Assembly (NCBI RefSeq): GCF_002285495.1
Contig: NZ_CP016786.1
Coordinates: 1,812,001-1,876,000, forward strand
Reading direction: 5' to 3'
DNA from: Clostridium isatidis
GTDB lineage: Bacteria; Bacillota; Clostridia; Clostridiales; Clostridiaceae
DNA: 64,000 nt
In this document: one piece after another, positions 8,095-16,923 of the stretch
Numbering within the stretch: the stretch's first letter is position 1
How the letters are laid out: each line of letters starts with the position of its first letter
Notes under the pieces: model-generated
Told to the model about the DNA's origin: nothing
Database searches by the model: none
Seen by the model: the letters and a program-made list of their open reading frames with translations, nothing else
Made by a program: the position numbers and the translations under genes

Positions 8095-9315
8095 TTACTC
8101 TATCTCAATCTTATGATAATTCTTCTTTCCTCTTTTAATTAAAGCAAATCCATCTTTAAAGTCTGCTTCTTCTAATGTTTTAGCAAGATCTGTTACTTTT
8201 TCTCCATTTAAAGAAAGTCCATTTTGTTGTATTAATCTTCTTCCTTCTGCTTTTGAAGGAACAATTTTAGTTTGAGCAATTATATCAAGTAAAGTTGAAC
8301 CTAACTTATCTCTAGCTATTTTTACAGTAGGAACATTAGACATATCTACCCCGCCTGAGAATAAGGCTTCTGCTGCTGATTTAGCTTTTAGTGCTTCTTC
8401 TTCTCCATGAACTAATTTAGTAACTTCAAAAGCAAGTCTCTTCTTGGCTTCATTTATAGCAGCACCTTCAACATTTGTAATTTCATTTATTTCTTCAACT
8501 GGAACAAAAGTTAAAAGCATTAAGCACTTTTTAACATCTGCATCATCAACATTTCTCCAGTATTGATAGAAATCAAATGGTGAAGTTTTATTAGGATCAA
8601 GCCATAAAGCTCCTCCAACTGTCTTACCCATTTTTTGACCTTGGCTATTAGTTAATAAGGTACATGTCATTGCCATAGCTTGACCTTGAGCCTTTCTTCT
8701 AACAAGCTCAACTCCAGCAATCATATTTGACCATTGGTCGTCTCCACCTAATTGCATTTTACAACCGTATTTTTGATTTAATACATAGAAGTCATATCCT
8801 TGCATTAACATATAGTTAAATTCTAAGAAAGAAAGACCTCTTTCTAATCTTTGCTTAAAACATTCCGCAGTTAACATTCTATTTACTGAGAAATGAACCC
8901 CTACTTCTCTTAGGAAATCTACATAATTTAAATTTAATAACCAGTCTCCATTGTTTACTAATAAAGCCTTACCATCGCTGAAATCAATAAATCTTTCCAT
9001 TTGCTTTTTTATTGCTTCAACATTGTGATCAATTTGCTCCTTAGTAAGCATTGCTCTCATATCAGTTTTTCCTGATGGATCTCCTACCATAGCAGTTCCA
9101 CCACCTATAAGAGCTATTGGTCTATGTCCAGCCTTTTGCATATGTGCCATAAACATTAAGGCAATAAAATGCCCTACATGTAAACTATCAGCTGTTGGAT
9201 CAAAACCTATATAAAAAGTTATTTTCTCCTTATCTAATAACTCTCTAGTTTCTTCTTCATGAGTAAATTGTTTTATGTAACCACGTTCTAGTAACTCATC
9301 TAAAACATTAGCCAT
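8095..9315 (-). CDS. tyrS: Tyrosyl-tRNA synthetase
   Basis: This 406-residue class I synthetase attaches tyrosine to tRNA-Tyr. The HIGH signature appears as HVGHF in FYIGFDPTADSLHVGHF, and the KMSKS loop as KMGKT. The region DDQWSNMIAGVEL is characteristic of bacterial TyrRS. The C-terminal about 70 residues form an S4-like RNA-binding domain (GRRLIQQNGLSLNGEKV). AGGAGGT lies just upstream of the start. The leader is only about 30 bases, so no T-box fits upstream, unlike many Firmicute tyrS genes. Length and motifs are normal. Confidence 0.97.
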   Translation of the reverse strand: MANVLDELLERGYIKQFTHEEETRELLDKEKITFYIGFDPTADSLHVGHFIALMFMAHMQKAGHRPIALIGGGTAMVGDPSGKTDMRAMLTKEQIDHNVEAIKKQMERFIDFSDGKALLVNNGDWLLNLNYVDFLREVGVHFSVNRMLTAECFKQRLERGLSFLEFNYMLMQGYDFYVLNQKYGCKMQLGGDDQWSNMIAGVELVRRKAQGQAMAMTCTLLTNSQGQKMGKTVGGALWLDPNKTSPFDFYQYWRNVDDADVKKCLMLLTFVPVEEINEITNVEGAAINEAKKRLAFEVTKLVHGEEEALKAKSAAEALFSGGVDMSNVPTVKIARDKLGSTLLDIIAQTKIVPSKAEGRRLIQQNGLSLNGEKVTDLAKTLEEADFKDGFALIKRGKKNYHKIEIE

Positions 9316-9344
9316 TTTGCCGTACCTCCTAGTTTAATTTACTT

Positions 9345-9372
9345 ATTATAGTATATCTTTTTATTATTACAA
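9345..9372 (-). promoter_or_regulatory. Sigma-A promoter of tyrS
   Basis: Read on the minus strand, TTGTAA and TATAAT are 16 bp apart, with the -10 about 30 bases before the tyrS start. The short leader rules out a T-box between promoter and gene. Confidence 0.6.
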
Positions 9373-9420
9373 AATCAATTACATTCAATTATTTGCAAGA
9401 ACAATTAGGATAAAACAAAA

Positions 9421-9442
9421 AAATCGAGGCAAGCCTCGATTT
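9421..9442 (-). terminator. Terminator downstream of the P-loop protein gene
   Basis: The stem AAATCGAGG with CCTCGATTT and a 4-base loop is followed, on the minus strand, by a run of T. It lies beyond the ACTCC repeat array and ends transcripts from 9585-9998. Confidence 0.8.
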
Positions 9443-9476
9443 TATATATTAATTTCTTTTTTGATAAATCACCCCA

Positions 9477-9580
9477 ACTCCAAACTGTGTCTCACTCCAC
9501 ACTCCTAACTCCACACTCCTAACTCCAAACTGAGTCTCACTCCAAACTAGAGTTAAACTCCACACTCCAAACTCCTAACT
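9477..9580. repeat. Degenerate 7-bp tandem repeat array (ACTCCWM units)
   Basis: About ten copies of ACTCCAA, ACTCCAC or ACTCCTA are packed mostly at 7-bp steps. They are interrupted by two near-identical spacers (ACTGTGTCTC and ACTGAGTCTC) and one ACTAGAGTTA. The array fills the gap between the stop codon of the P-loop gene (9585) and its terminator. On the transcribed strand it reads as repeated GGAGT units. No coding function is visible. Confidence 0.8.
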
Positions 9581-9584
9581 GATA

Positions 9585-9998
9585 TTATGCTACATATTCC
9601 TTAATAAAGTCTGGTAAACGTTCTCCTGTATTGCAATCTATATTAATAAATAAATTTACTTTAAACTTTTGAGAGAATTCCTTTAATCTTTTGAATAGTT
9701 CCATTGATTCTGATATCCTTAAATTAACTATTTCTGATAAGTTATCTATATATATATTCTCCACATCATAGTTTTGAGATATTATCCCACATAATAATCC
9801 ATAAAAACTATCTATATCTTCTATTCCAAGTTCCCCAGTATTTATAAATCTAATGTTCATCTTAAGATGCATCATATTCTTTGACATATTATCAATGTAT
9901 ACCGAATCACCTTTTGATTGATATAAACGTTCATTAGCAAGTTTTATTAATCTTTTTGTTTTTCCGTCCCCCTTACTAGCGCAAAAAACCTGAATCAT
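9585..9998 (-). CDS. Small P-loop protein, conserved clostridial type
   Basis: The 137-residue cytoplasmic protein has a Walker A motif at the N-terminus (ASKGDGKT, fitting A-x4-GKT). A possible Walker B strand reads NIYIDNLSE, and a second strand reads NLFINIDCN. It has about half the length of a normal P-loop ATPase and none of the ABC or PilT signature motifs. AGGAGTGG lies 7 bases upstream of the start. It seems to be a single-gene unit with its own terminator. I believe such proteins are often labelled 'twitching motility PilT-like' in clostridia, but nothing here supports pilus function. The role is unknown. Confidence 0.7.
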   Translation of the reverse strand: MIQVFCASKGDGKTKRLIKLANERLYQSKGDSVYIDNMSKNMMHLKMNIRFINTGELGIEDIDSFYGLLCGIISQNYDVENIYIDNLSEIVNLRISESMELFKRLKEFSQKFKVNLFINIDCNTGERLPDFIKEYVA

Positions 9999-10088
9999 TG
10001 GAATCCACTCCTTTAAAGAATTTTTTCTACTCTTAATCTATTATATTCTTGAAGATTGCAATTATTTACAGATATTTGAACAAAATAA

Positions 10089-10124
10089 AAAAAGATAAAT
10101 AAACTTAAGCTTATCTATCTTTTT
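10089..10124 (-). terminator. Terminator of the diguanylate cyclase gene
   Basis: AAAAAGATA pairs with TATCTTTTT, extended by ATAA/TTAT across one mismatch, and overlaps the stop codon at 10115. A T-run follows on the minus strand. Confidence 0.7.
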
Positions 10125-11218
10125 GCTGTCAAGGATTCCTTAATAAACATTTGAGAAATTTCTACTTTATTCTTACCTTCAGACTTAGCTTTATAAAGTA
10201 ACTTATCTGCACTATTTATTACTCTTTCTAAGTTTTCTCCATCAAGTGGATAAAAAGCAACACCAAAACTTGCAGTTATACTAGTGTTCGCTCCTTCTTT
10301 TGAAACAATATGATTGGATATAGCATTTCTTATCTCATCTATTTCTTCATATATATTTCTCTCATCATTATTACAATTAAGATATAGTATTAGTTCTTCT
10401 CCTCCATATCTAGCAATTATATCTTCCTCTTTAAGCCTGCTACTAATAATGCCAGCGGTTTCTATTAAAACCTTATCTCCAAACTGATGGCCTAAAGTAT
10501 CATTAATTTGTTTAAAATTATCTAAATCAATCATAACTATTGCATACTTATTTACTGTACCGGAAGCTAATCTTTCTTCAATAATATTATAAAAGGTCTT
10601 TCTATTATAAACGCCTATTAAAGCATCATATTGAGCAGCTCTTTCAATTTGTTTATATAACATGGAGTTTTCCAAAGCAATTGCAATTTGGCTTGCTATT
10701 GAACTTAAAAATATCTCGTGAAAATCCGTCAAAAAATTGTAATGTGGATGATCAACAATTATATATCCAATAAACTTATCTCCTACTTTAATTGGAACTC
10801 CCATTCTAGAATGTATTGCTATTTTGTTCTGCGGGTCTTCTACAATAGGCTCTTTAGAATTTATTATAAAGGTTTTCTTTTTACTAATATATCCTTTACA
10901 TTTATTGGTTAACTTAATACTTTCTTTTGTTCCATTAGTTGCTTTTATAACAAATTTAAAGTCTTGAAATAAATATATTGTTGATTGAGCTACCCCAATT
11001 ATACCAATTATCATATCATTTATCATGGAGATAATATTATTACTACTTAAATTTGAATTTATGTAATTGCTAATTAAGATTACATTTGATAGCATATCAA
11101 GATTTTTTTGATATTGTATATTTTCGGAGCTGAGTTGCTGTATCTTCTCTTCTGTAATTTTTTGATACCCTTCATATTCCATCTTAAGTTGATGATACCT
11201 AAACTTATAATCGTCCAT
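10115..11218 (-). CDS. GAF-GGDEF diguanylate cyclase
   Basis: The 367-residue soluble protein starts with a coiled coil (about 1-45), followed by a GAF-type sensor domain (about 50-185) and a GGDEF domain (about 195-360). The active-site loop is RYGGEEL (GGEEL at 272-276). The substrate-binding half (DLDNFKQINDTLGHQFGD) is intact, so it should make cyclic di-GMP. The allosteric inhibitory site RxxD is changed to KEED (263-266), which may weaken product feedback. No membrane segment is present, so the GAF domain probably senses a cytoplasmic ligand. GGAGGGAGT precedes the ATG. Confidence 0.92.
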   Translation of the reverse strand: MDDYKFRYHQLKMEYEGYQKITEEKIQQLSSENIQYQKNLDMLSNVILISNYINSNLSSNNIISMINDMIIGIIGVAQSTIYLFQDFKFVIKATNGTKESIKLTNKCKGYISKKKTFIINSKEPIVEDPQNKIAIHSRMGVPIKVGDKFIGYIIVDHPHYNFLTDFHEIFLSSIASQIAIALENSMLYKQIERAAQYDALIGVYNRKTFYNIIEERLASGTVNKYAIVMIDLDNFKQINDTLGHQFGDKVLIETAGIISSRLKEEDIIARYGGEELILYLNCNNDERNIYEEIDEIRNAISNHIVSKEGANTSITASFGVAFYPLDGENLERVINSADKLLYKAKSEGKNKVEISQMFIKESLTAKR

Positions 11219-11371
11219 ACTCCCTCCCTACTTATACTTAACTTAGTATGAATCGAATTAAAATAACATAATATAATAACTCATATATTTTATATATTAC
11301 TTTATTTTCCTTTTAATATCAATAGATTTTCTTGTACAAATAAAAAATGTATACAAAACTTAAGATGTATT

Positions 11372-12490
11372 CTATAAAATATCTTTTATTAAACTGCTGC
11401 CATCAATTATTACCTTAACATTCACTTCTAAGTTAGTATTTAACAGAGGGCTTTCTATGTCAAATTTAGGGTAATTTATATTTAATAATCTTTTCACTTC
11501 AAAAATATCTAATTCTTCTTTTTTGAACTTATCAAATGTGCTTACTAAATAATCTTTCATTAAATTTTCAGTCTCTTCTTTTATATAATCTAAAATTTCA
11601 TCATTAACAATTAGTTCGCTTTGTGCTTCTGCTATTGTTACTTTCAAATCTACATTTTTTATAAGCTTTATTTTTTCATCTTCAATTTCTATATTACTCT
11701 CAACATTTGTACCTAATATTTCCACTGTAATAAGTCCATTATCATTTTGTGGGTTAGCTATTTCCAATATACCATCTGTAATATTATTTAAAAGTACATT
11801 ATAACTTATTACATCTTCAGGATTCATATTAGAAACTAACTTATGATCTTTTAATATAGCCCCTCCACTAAGCTCAATTTTTTCTCCAATTTCATCTTCC
11901 TTTATTTTAAGACTTCCTACAATAAAAGAATCATCTTCTTCTATCACCTTGCTTAAATAATCATTCATATTAGCACTTACTGCTTTTGGATTAGTCTTAT
12001 TTCTATTAATAAGTTCTTCAAGAAATTGCCCTAGATACTCTTCATCTTTTGAACTTACTTCTAATAGTTTACTTATATCTCCAGAATAAATAAACATATC
12101 TGGCTTAATTGATAATTGCTGATTATTATTAATAAGGCTTAAATATTTCTCTATTCCTGATTTAGCAGCTTTTTCAGTAAATATATAAGCTCTATTTTGA
12201 GAATAATTTAATCTCGTACTAGAAATTAAATTTACATTTTTTAAGGCTTCTATTGCTGTTTTCCCTTCTCCCTTATACATTATTCTTCTAGCCTTTTCTT
12301 CCCCCTCATCACTGCTTCTATAGGGTTTAATACAATCAACGTAGACTATTATCTTATCACTATCTTCTTCATCAAATATTATACTTGTTACAAAGGTAAG
12401 TTTATTAATATCATTATAATTAAAACATCCGCTTAAAAGGGCAGGAGTAAGTAATAGCATTATAGCAATTATTATTTTATTAACTTTCAT
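11372..12490 (-). CDS. gerKC: Spore germinant receptor C subunit (lipoprotein)
   Basis: The protein has 372 residues from the ATG at 12490; an in-frame GTG at 12499 sits too close to the GAGGGTGG site. The lipobox is LLSGC, followed by FNYNDINKLTFVTSIIFDEED, the usual start of Ger(x)C proteins. The alpha/beta domains of the family follow (TAIEALKNVNLISSTRLNYSQ). Anchored in the spore inner membrane, the C subunit works with A and B subunits to sense germinants. It overlaps the gerKA gene by 11 bases. The gerK name rests on gene order with gerKB divergent, as in Clostridium perfringens. Confidence 0.9.
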   Translation of the reverse strand: MKVNKIIIAIMLLLTPALLSGCFNYNDINKLTFVTSIIFDEEDSDKIIVYVDCIKPYRSSDEGEEKARRIMYKGEGKTAIEALKNVNLISSTRLNYSQNRAYIFTEKAAKSGIEKYLSLINNNQQLSIKPDMFIYSGDISKLLEVSSKDEEYLGQFLEELINRNKTNPKAVSANMNDYLSKVIEEDDSFIVGSLKIKEDEIGEKIELSGGAILKDHKLVSNMNPEDVISYNVLLNNITDGILEIANPQNDNGLITVEILGTNVESNIEIEDEKIKLIKNVDLKVTIAEAQSELIVNDEILDYIKEETENLMKDYLVSTFDKFKKEELDIFEVKRLLNINYPKFDIESPLLNTNLEVNVKVIIDGSSLIKDIL

Positions 12491-13904
12491 CTTTACCACC
12501 CTCTTTTATTACATTCTTTGAAATTTTAGATAAACTTCCTCTAAAAGCTATATCTCTAAATTTCAATTCTTTTGTGCTTCCAATTGGGAATAAGAATTGA
12601 TAGCCAGCTGAATCTAACTGTGATAATTGAATTAACATCAATAAAACTCCAGATAAAAATCCTGGTATCCCAAAAGCAGAAGAAAAGCCAACCAAAACAA
12701 TGGCCCAGAAAGATAAAGGTCCATAAAGCTTTGGAATTAAAAAATATGCTAAGGAACTTAAAGCTATTATAACTATAGTAATTCTTGAAGCTATTCCTGC
12801 AGCTACAGCTGATTCACCTAAAATTAAACCTGATACTATACTCATAGCTCCGCCTATTGGTTTTGGCAGCCTTAGACCAGCCTCCTTAATTAATTGGAAG
12901 GCTAACATAACTATTAATACTTCTAAAAAGGTTGGAAATGGCACCCCAGCCCTTGATACTGCTAATCTAAACATAAATATCGATGGTATAATAGAAAAAT
13001 GATAGGTTGTTACCGCTACATATAAAGCTGGTACAAATACAGCTAGAAAAAATGCTATCCATCTTAATACTCTATTAAAGTTTGTAAAATATTTATTTAA
13101 ATAATAGTCATCAGGCATTTGAAAGTTTTCTAAAAAGAAATATGGTACTGTAATAACAAAAGGAGTACCATCTACTATTACTCCAACTCTTCCTTCTAAC
13201 AACTTCGCACAAACTTCATCTGGCTTTTCTGTATATCCTACTGTATCGAAGAAACTTATCTGATTTTTTAAAGCATCCTCTACATAATTTGTATCTAATA
13301 TAAAACTTAAATCAAGCTCAGCAACCTTTTCTTTTACATTTCTTATTAAAGCTTCTGGAGCTAACCCATTTATATAACAAATAGCAACAGAAGTATTTGA
13401 TTTATCACCTACTACTGCTATTTCAAACTTTAAATCTGTAGATTTTATTCTTCTTCTTATTAAAGCAATATTATTTACAATTAACTCATTAAAACCTTCC
13501 TTAGGCCCCTTTAGTACAGCTTCTGTTTCAGGAGTTCCAACACTTCTTACCGGAAATCCTTTAGCTTCTAGAAAAATAATATCTTCAATTCCTTCAAATA
13601 TTACAATTGGATCACCAGATAAAATATGCCATAGGGCATCATCTACATCATCACATAAACCTAAGGCATTTATGTCTAAAACATTTTCCATTATTTGATC
13701 TAATATGCTTTTATCTTGATTCTTTGTCTCTGGTAACTGCCTAATATTCTTAAGCGGCATTACAATATATTCACTTATCATTCTTACATTACATAAGTCA
13801 TCTATATATACGATTGTTGCATTGCCTATTGCAGTTTCTACTTTCCTATATTTAACATCAAAGTTTTTTTCTAATCTTTGTTTAATTTCTTGTAACTTAT
13901 CCAT
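12480..13904 (-). CDS. gerKA: Spore germinant receptor A subunit
   Basis: From the ATG at 13904 (GGTGATG upstream; ATG 13910 and TTG 13916 are alternatives) the protein has 474 residues. The N-terminal about 270 residues are the soluble GerA N-domain (VYIDDLCNVRMISEYIVMPL, GDPIVIFEG, RIKSTDLKFEIAVVGDKSNT). About five membrane segments follow in the C-terminal part, with the typical FRLAVSRAGVPFPTFLEVL and KPIGGAMSIVSGLILGESAV. It forms the membrane channel-like core of the nutrient receptor in dormant spores. It is co-transcribed with gerKC. Forespore (sigma-G) control is expected from the family, but I could not point to a clear sigma-G box. Confidence 0.93.
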   Translation of the reverse strand: MDKLQEIKQRLEKNFDVKYRKVETAIGNATIVYIDDLCNVRMISEYIVMPLKNIRQLPETKNQDKSILDQIMENVLDINALGLCDDVDDALWHILSGDPIVIFEGIEDIIFLEAKGFPVRSVGTPETEAVLKGPKEGFNELIVNNIALIRRRIKSTDLKFEIAVVGDKSNTSVAICYINGLAPEALIRNVKEKVAELDLSFILDTNYVEDALKNQISFFDTVGYTEKPDEVCAKLLEGRVGVIVDGTPFVITVPYFFLENFQMPDDYYLNKYFTNFNRVLRWIAFFLAVFVPALYVAVTTYHFSIIPSIFMFRLAVSRAGVPFPTFLEVLIVMLAFQLIKEAGLRLPKPIGGAMSIVSGLILGESAVAAGIASRITIVIIALSSLAYFLIPKLYGPLSFWAIVLVGFSSAFGIPGFLSGVLLMLIQLSQLDSAGYQFLFPIGSTKELKFRDIAFRGSLSKISKNVIKEGGKDES

Positions 13905-14015
13905 ATTCATCACCAAGTATATTATTAGATTTATAAATGATTAATATACATATTTTTGTTCAAAATAAGAAAAGATAAGTATTAATGAAAAATGATAGAA
14001 TTTGGAGGGTATTAT

Positions 14016-15110
14016 ATGAATAAAATTTCTAGCAAACACTTTATATTATTTATAGTTGGAGCTACCCTTATATCCTTAAAAACTTATCCTTCTATATTTA
14101 TTAATTTTGGGGGGAGAGATACCTGGCTGATAGCTTTATTTGCTTGTATAATATTTACTGTATTTTTAACTTATATAACACATATTTCTTTATCAACTAA
14201 TACTTTTGATATCAGAGATATTTTTATTCAATCTACTCCAAGATTTATTAGTATGATATTAATAGCAATTTATACCATAGCTTTATTTATTAATGCAATA
14301 GAAGCAGCATCTGTGGAAATAAGCGCATTACATTCCACTATATTTATAGATACTCCAGTTTGGTATGCCTTAATCTTTTTTCTTTTTCCTTCTTTCTTTA
14401 TTCTTAATAAGAATTTAAGAACAATATTAATATTCATACTTGTTAGTGTCTTTGCCTTAATAGTTAACGGAATTATATTTTTAATTTTGTCACAACCTTA
14501 TAAAGAAGTAACTCAACTTCTGCCTATTTTAGGCACTGGATTTCCTAAAAACTACTACACCGCTTTATTTTCAATACTAGGAGCTCTTTCATGCTTTATG
14601 ATTATTGCTCCATTTTTAAAATATGTAGTAGATCATGAAAACTTAAGAAAAAATAATCTCTATGCTGCTGCTATAATTTCTGTTTTTATAATATTATCCT
14701 TTATAGGAGTAATAACAGCTTTTGGACCTGAAAGAGGAAAAAACTTATTTTATCCTGAATTTGTAATTGGCCAAAGAATTAAACTAGGAGGCTTCATAGA
14801 ATTCGGGGAAATATTTTTTATTAACCAAACTGTACTGGGATTTTTTATTAAATATATATTATCAACCTACAGCATTTTGACTTTAAATTCAAAATACATA
14901 AAAACTAAACCATTATTTATTGGAATTTATTCCTTTATTATATTTTCCTTATCAACCTTTATAGGGCAAAATAATTATATACTCTACTTTACATTAAAAA
15001 ATATTCAACTTATGAATTTAGCTGTTTTCTTTATAATACCTCTAATAATTTATACTATTTATCTAATTAAATATAAGAACAACAGTAAAAATACTAAATT
15101 TTCAGAATAA
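14016..15110 (+). CDS. gerKB: Spore germinant receptor B subunit (permease type)
   Basis: The protein has 364 residues from the ATG at 14016, preceded by GGAGGG. It has about ten membrane segments and the features of the GerAB endospore germination permease family (KISSKHFILFIVGATLISLKTYPSI, FGGRDTWLIALFACIIF). It is the subunit thought to bind the germinant. It is transcribed away from gerKA, with a shared upstream region of about 110 bases. This split arrangement is known from clostridial gerK loci. No sequence damage is seen. Confidence 0.9.
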   Translation: MNKISSKHFILFIVGATLISLKTYPSIFINFGGRDTWLIALFACIIFTVFLTYITHISLSTNTFDIRDIFIQSTPRFISMILIAIYTIALFINAIEAASVEISALHSTIFIDTPVWYALIFFLFPSFFILNKNLRTILIFILVSVFALIVNGIIFLILSQPYKEVTQLLPILGTGFPKNYYTALFSILGALSCFMIIAPFLKYVVDHENLRKNNLYAAAIISVFIILSFIGVITAFGPERGKNLFYPEFVIGQRIKLGGFIEFGEIFFINQTVLGFFIKYILSTYSILTLNSKYIKTKPLFIGIYSFIIFSLSTFIGQNNYILYFTLKNIQLMNLAVFFIIPLIIYTIYLIKYKNNSKNTKFSE

Positions 15111-15133
15111 TTTATATTTTTTACAAATTAATA

Positions 15134-15161
15134 TTGTAATTTAAGTTTTTTATGCTATAAT
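15134..15161 (+). promoter_or_regulatory. Sigma-A promoter of the zinc-ribbon gene
   Basis: TTGTAA (15134-15139) and TATAAT (15156-15161) are spaced by 16 bp. This leaves a leader of about 110 bases before the start codon at 15278, in which I see no clear riboswitch. Confidence 0.6.
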
Positions 15162-15277
15162 ATTCTTGAAAAAATGAAATGATTAGGAAAAATTGTATAG
15201 TTTCTTTCTTAAAATTCATAAAAAGGTAAGAAGTTATAACAATTTTATGCCTATGAATTTTAAGGAGGATTTTAAAT

Positions 15278-15433
15278 ATGGAAGATAAGAAAATAATTTG
15301 TAAAGACTGCGGAAAGGAATTTGTTTTCACAGTTGGAGAACAAGAATTCTACAAAGAAAAAGGATTTGATAACGAACCAGTAAGATGTTTTGAATGTAGA
15401 AAAGCTAGAAAAGCACAATACAACAGAAAGTAA
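15278..15433 (+). CDS. Small zinc-ribbon protein
   Basis: The protein has 51 residues, MEDKKIICKDCGKEFVFT and onward to CFECRKARKAQYNRK. Two CxxC knuckles (CKDC and CFEC) about 30 residues apart form a zinc ribbon. The spacing and the FxFTxGEQEFYxxKG core match the small 'probable zinc-binding domain' family (zf-trcl type) common in Firmicutes. AAGGAGGAT at 15262-15270 is an excellent ribosome binding site, and promoter and terminator flank the gene, so it is a real single-gene unit. The basic C-terminus suggests nucleic-acid contact; the role is unknown. Confidence 0.85.
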   Translation: MEDKKIICKDCGKEFVFTVGEQEFYKEKGFDNEPVRCFECRKARKAQYNRK

Positions 15434-15444
15434 TCTGTTTTAAT

Positions 15445-15470
15445 AACTAACCCTTTTGGGTTAGTTTTTT
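15445..15470 (+). terminator. Terminator of the zinc-ribbon gene
   Basis: AACTAACCC, a TTTT loop and GGGTTAGTT are followed by a run of T, 11 bases after the stop codon. A textbook intrinsic terminator. Confidence 0.92.
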
Positions 15471-15480
15471 TATTATTTTT

Positions 15481-15502
15481 TGGGGTCTGACCCCATTACA
15501 TT
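15481..15502. repeat. Short palindromic repeat, GGGGTCTGACCCC type
   Basis: TGGGGTCTGACCCCATTACA occurs here between the terminator and the trpS promoter. The same core, with the same ATTACATT tail, recurs at 20046-20087, where it is present in two inverted copies. It is a small dispersed intergenic repeat. Confidence 0.75.
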
Positions 15503-15535
15503 AATTGATAGTTATAATACCTCGATTTATCCTTA

Positions 15536-15564
15536 TTGACATAAAAATTTTGGAATTTTATAAT
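15536..15564 (+). promoter_or_regulatory. Consensus sigma-A promoter of trpS
   Basis: TTGACA (15536-15541) and TATAAT (15559-15564) are perfect consensus hexamers with the ideal 17-bp spacer. The leader to the TTG start at 15619 is about 48 bases, too short for a T-box. Confidence 0.9.
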
Positions 15565-15618
15565 TAAAGGTATAGTTGTTCGTATTATAAGATGCACAAA
15601 TGAAAGGAGTGCTTTGAT

Positions 15619-16632
15619 TTGGAAAACAATAATGAAAGTAAAAAGGTTATTTTCAGCGGAATACAGCCTTCTGGAAATCCTACCATAGGTAATTATTTAG
15701 GTGCATTAAGAAACTGGGTTAAACTTCAAGATGAATTTGATTGTTACTTTTGTATAGTTGACTTACATGCTATAACTGTTAAGCAAGTACCAAAGGAATT
15801 AAGAGAAAAAACTTTAGAAATGTTAGCTATTTATTTAGCTGCTGGAATAGATCCTGAAAAGAATACTATTTTTATTCAATCTCATGTACCAGCTCATTCT
15901 GAAGCAGCTTGGTTATTAACATGTAATTCTTACATGGGTGAATTAAGTAGAATGACACAATATAAAGATAAATCTAAAAAATATGGAGATAATGATTCTA
16001 TAGGGGCTGGACTATTTGTTTATCCAGTACTTATGGCCGCTGATATATTATTATATAACACAGATCTTGTTCCAGTAGGCCAAGATCAAAAACAGCATCT
16101 TGAACTAGCTAGAGATCTTGCAAATAGGTTTAATAATGCTTACAGCCCAACTTTCAAAGTTCCTGAACCATATATTCAAAAGGCTGGAGCTAAAATAATG
16201 AGCTTACAAGATCCTACTAAGAAAATGTCTAAATCAGATGAAAATGCAAACGCTTATATTTTAATTATGGACCCACCTGAAGTTATAAGAAAAAAAGTTT
16301 CTAGAGCTGTTACAGACAGCCTGGGAGTAGTTAATTACTCTGATGAACAGCCAGGAGTTAAAAATTTGCTAAATATTCTTATAGCTATTAAGGGTTCAAC
16401 TCCTGAAGAACTTGTAGAATATTATAAAGGTAAAGGCTATGCTGAATTAAAGAAAGACGTTGCTGATTCTATTATTGGAGAGCTTGAGCCGATACAAACA
16501 AAGGTTAAGGAACTTCTTAAAGATAAGGCATACCTTGAAAGCATTTATAAAAAAGGGGCAGAAAAAGCGCATTATATTTCAATGAAAACCTTAAGAAAAA
16601 TGCAAAAGAAAATTGGATTTATTCCAAGATAA
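15619..16632 (+). CDS. trpS: Tryptophanyl-tRNA synthetase
   Basis: This 337-residue class I synthetase charges tRNA-Trp. The HIGH-type signature is PSGNPTIGNYLGAL, the KMSKS loop is KKMSKSDEN, and the binding region DLVPVGQDQKQHLELARDLA is typical. The start is a TTG at 15619, 8 bases after AAAGGAGTG; no in-frame ATG fits the conserved N-terminus, which reads VIFSGIQPSGNPT soon after. The gene has its own consensus promoter. Length and motifs are normal. Confidence 0.97.
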   Translation: MENNNESKKVIFSGIQPSGNPTIGNYLGALRNWVKLQDEFDCYFCIVDLHAITVKQVPKELREKTLEMLAIYLAAGIDPEKNTIFIQSHVPAHSEAAWLLTCNSYMGELSRMTQYKDKSKKYGDNDSIGAGLFVYPVLMAADILLYNTDLVPVGQDQKQHLELARDLANRFNNAYSPTFKVPEPYIQKAGAKIMSLQDPTKKMSKSDENANAYILIMDPPEVIRKKVSRAVTDSLGVVNYSDEQPGVKNLLNILIAIKGSTPEELVEYYKGKGYAELKKDVADSIIGELEPIQTKVKELLKDKAYLESIYKKGAEKAHYISMKTLRKMQKKIGFIPR

Positions 16633-16785
16633 TATATGTATAAAGTTTTATATTTTTATTAAGTATGAGGAATAAGTTATGATAACCATGTTTATTGTTT
16701 TATGAATGGCAAATTATCATTTGAATAATAATGTAAAAAATTTATTTAACTAAAGTTATGTAAATTTTATCCATATATAACTTAG

Positions 16786-16814
16786 TTGACATTATACTTT
16801 TATAATTTTATAAT
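16786..16814 (+). promoter_or_regulatory. Consensus sigma-A promoter of the O-antigen-ligase-like gene
   Basis: TTGACA (16786-16791), a 17-bp spacer and TATAAT (16809-16814) lie 110 bases before the ATG at 16924. The spacer and following bases form a TTATAATTTT tandem run. The rest of the 291-base gap from 16633 holds nothing else I can name. Confidence 0.85.
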
Positions 16815-16881
16815 TTTATAATTAGTGTTATGTTTATTATATTAACTTGTGTTTTATTTTAAAATAAATAATTTTGGCATG

Positions 16882-16901
16882 GGAAATTCATTAGAATTTC
16901 C
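16882..16901 (+). repeat. Small inverted repeat in the leader of the ligase-like gene
   Basis: GGAAATTC, loop ATTA, GAATTTCC forms an 8-bp hairpin 22 bases before the start codon. It could affect translation or act as a weak attenuator (TATTATTTT follows). Its function is not evident. Confidence 0.5.
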
Positions 16902-16923
16902 TATTATTTTGAAGTGAGGTCAT

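Noticed and set aside
9316..9420. T-box riboswitch before tyrS
   Set aside because: The leader is about 30 bases, and no T-box core (such as TGGNACCGCG) or antiterminator is seen; the same holds for the about 48-base leader of trpS.
9477..9580. CRISPR array
   Set aside because: Units are only 7 bp and degenerate, spacers are not unique 30-mers, and no cas genes are near.
13905..14015. Sigma-G promoters of the germination genes
   Set aside because: The region is AT-rich and offers several poor matches; none had both hexamers with correct spacing.
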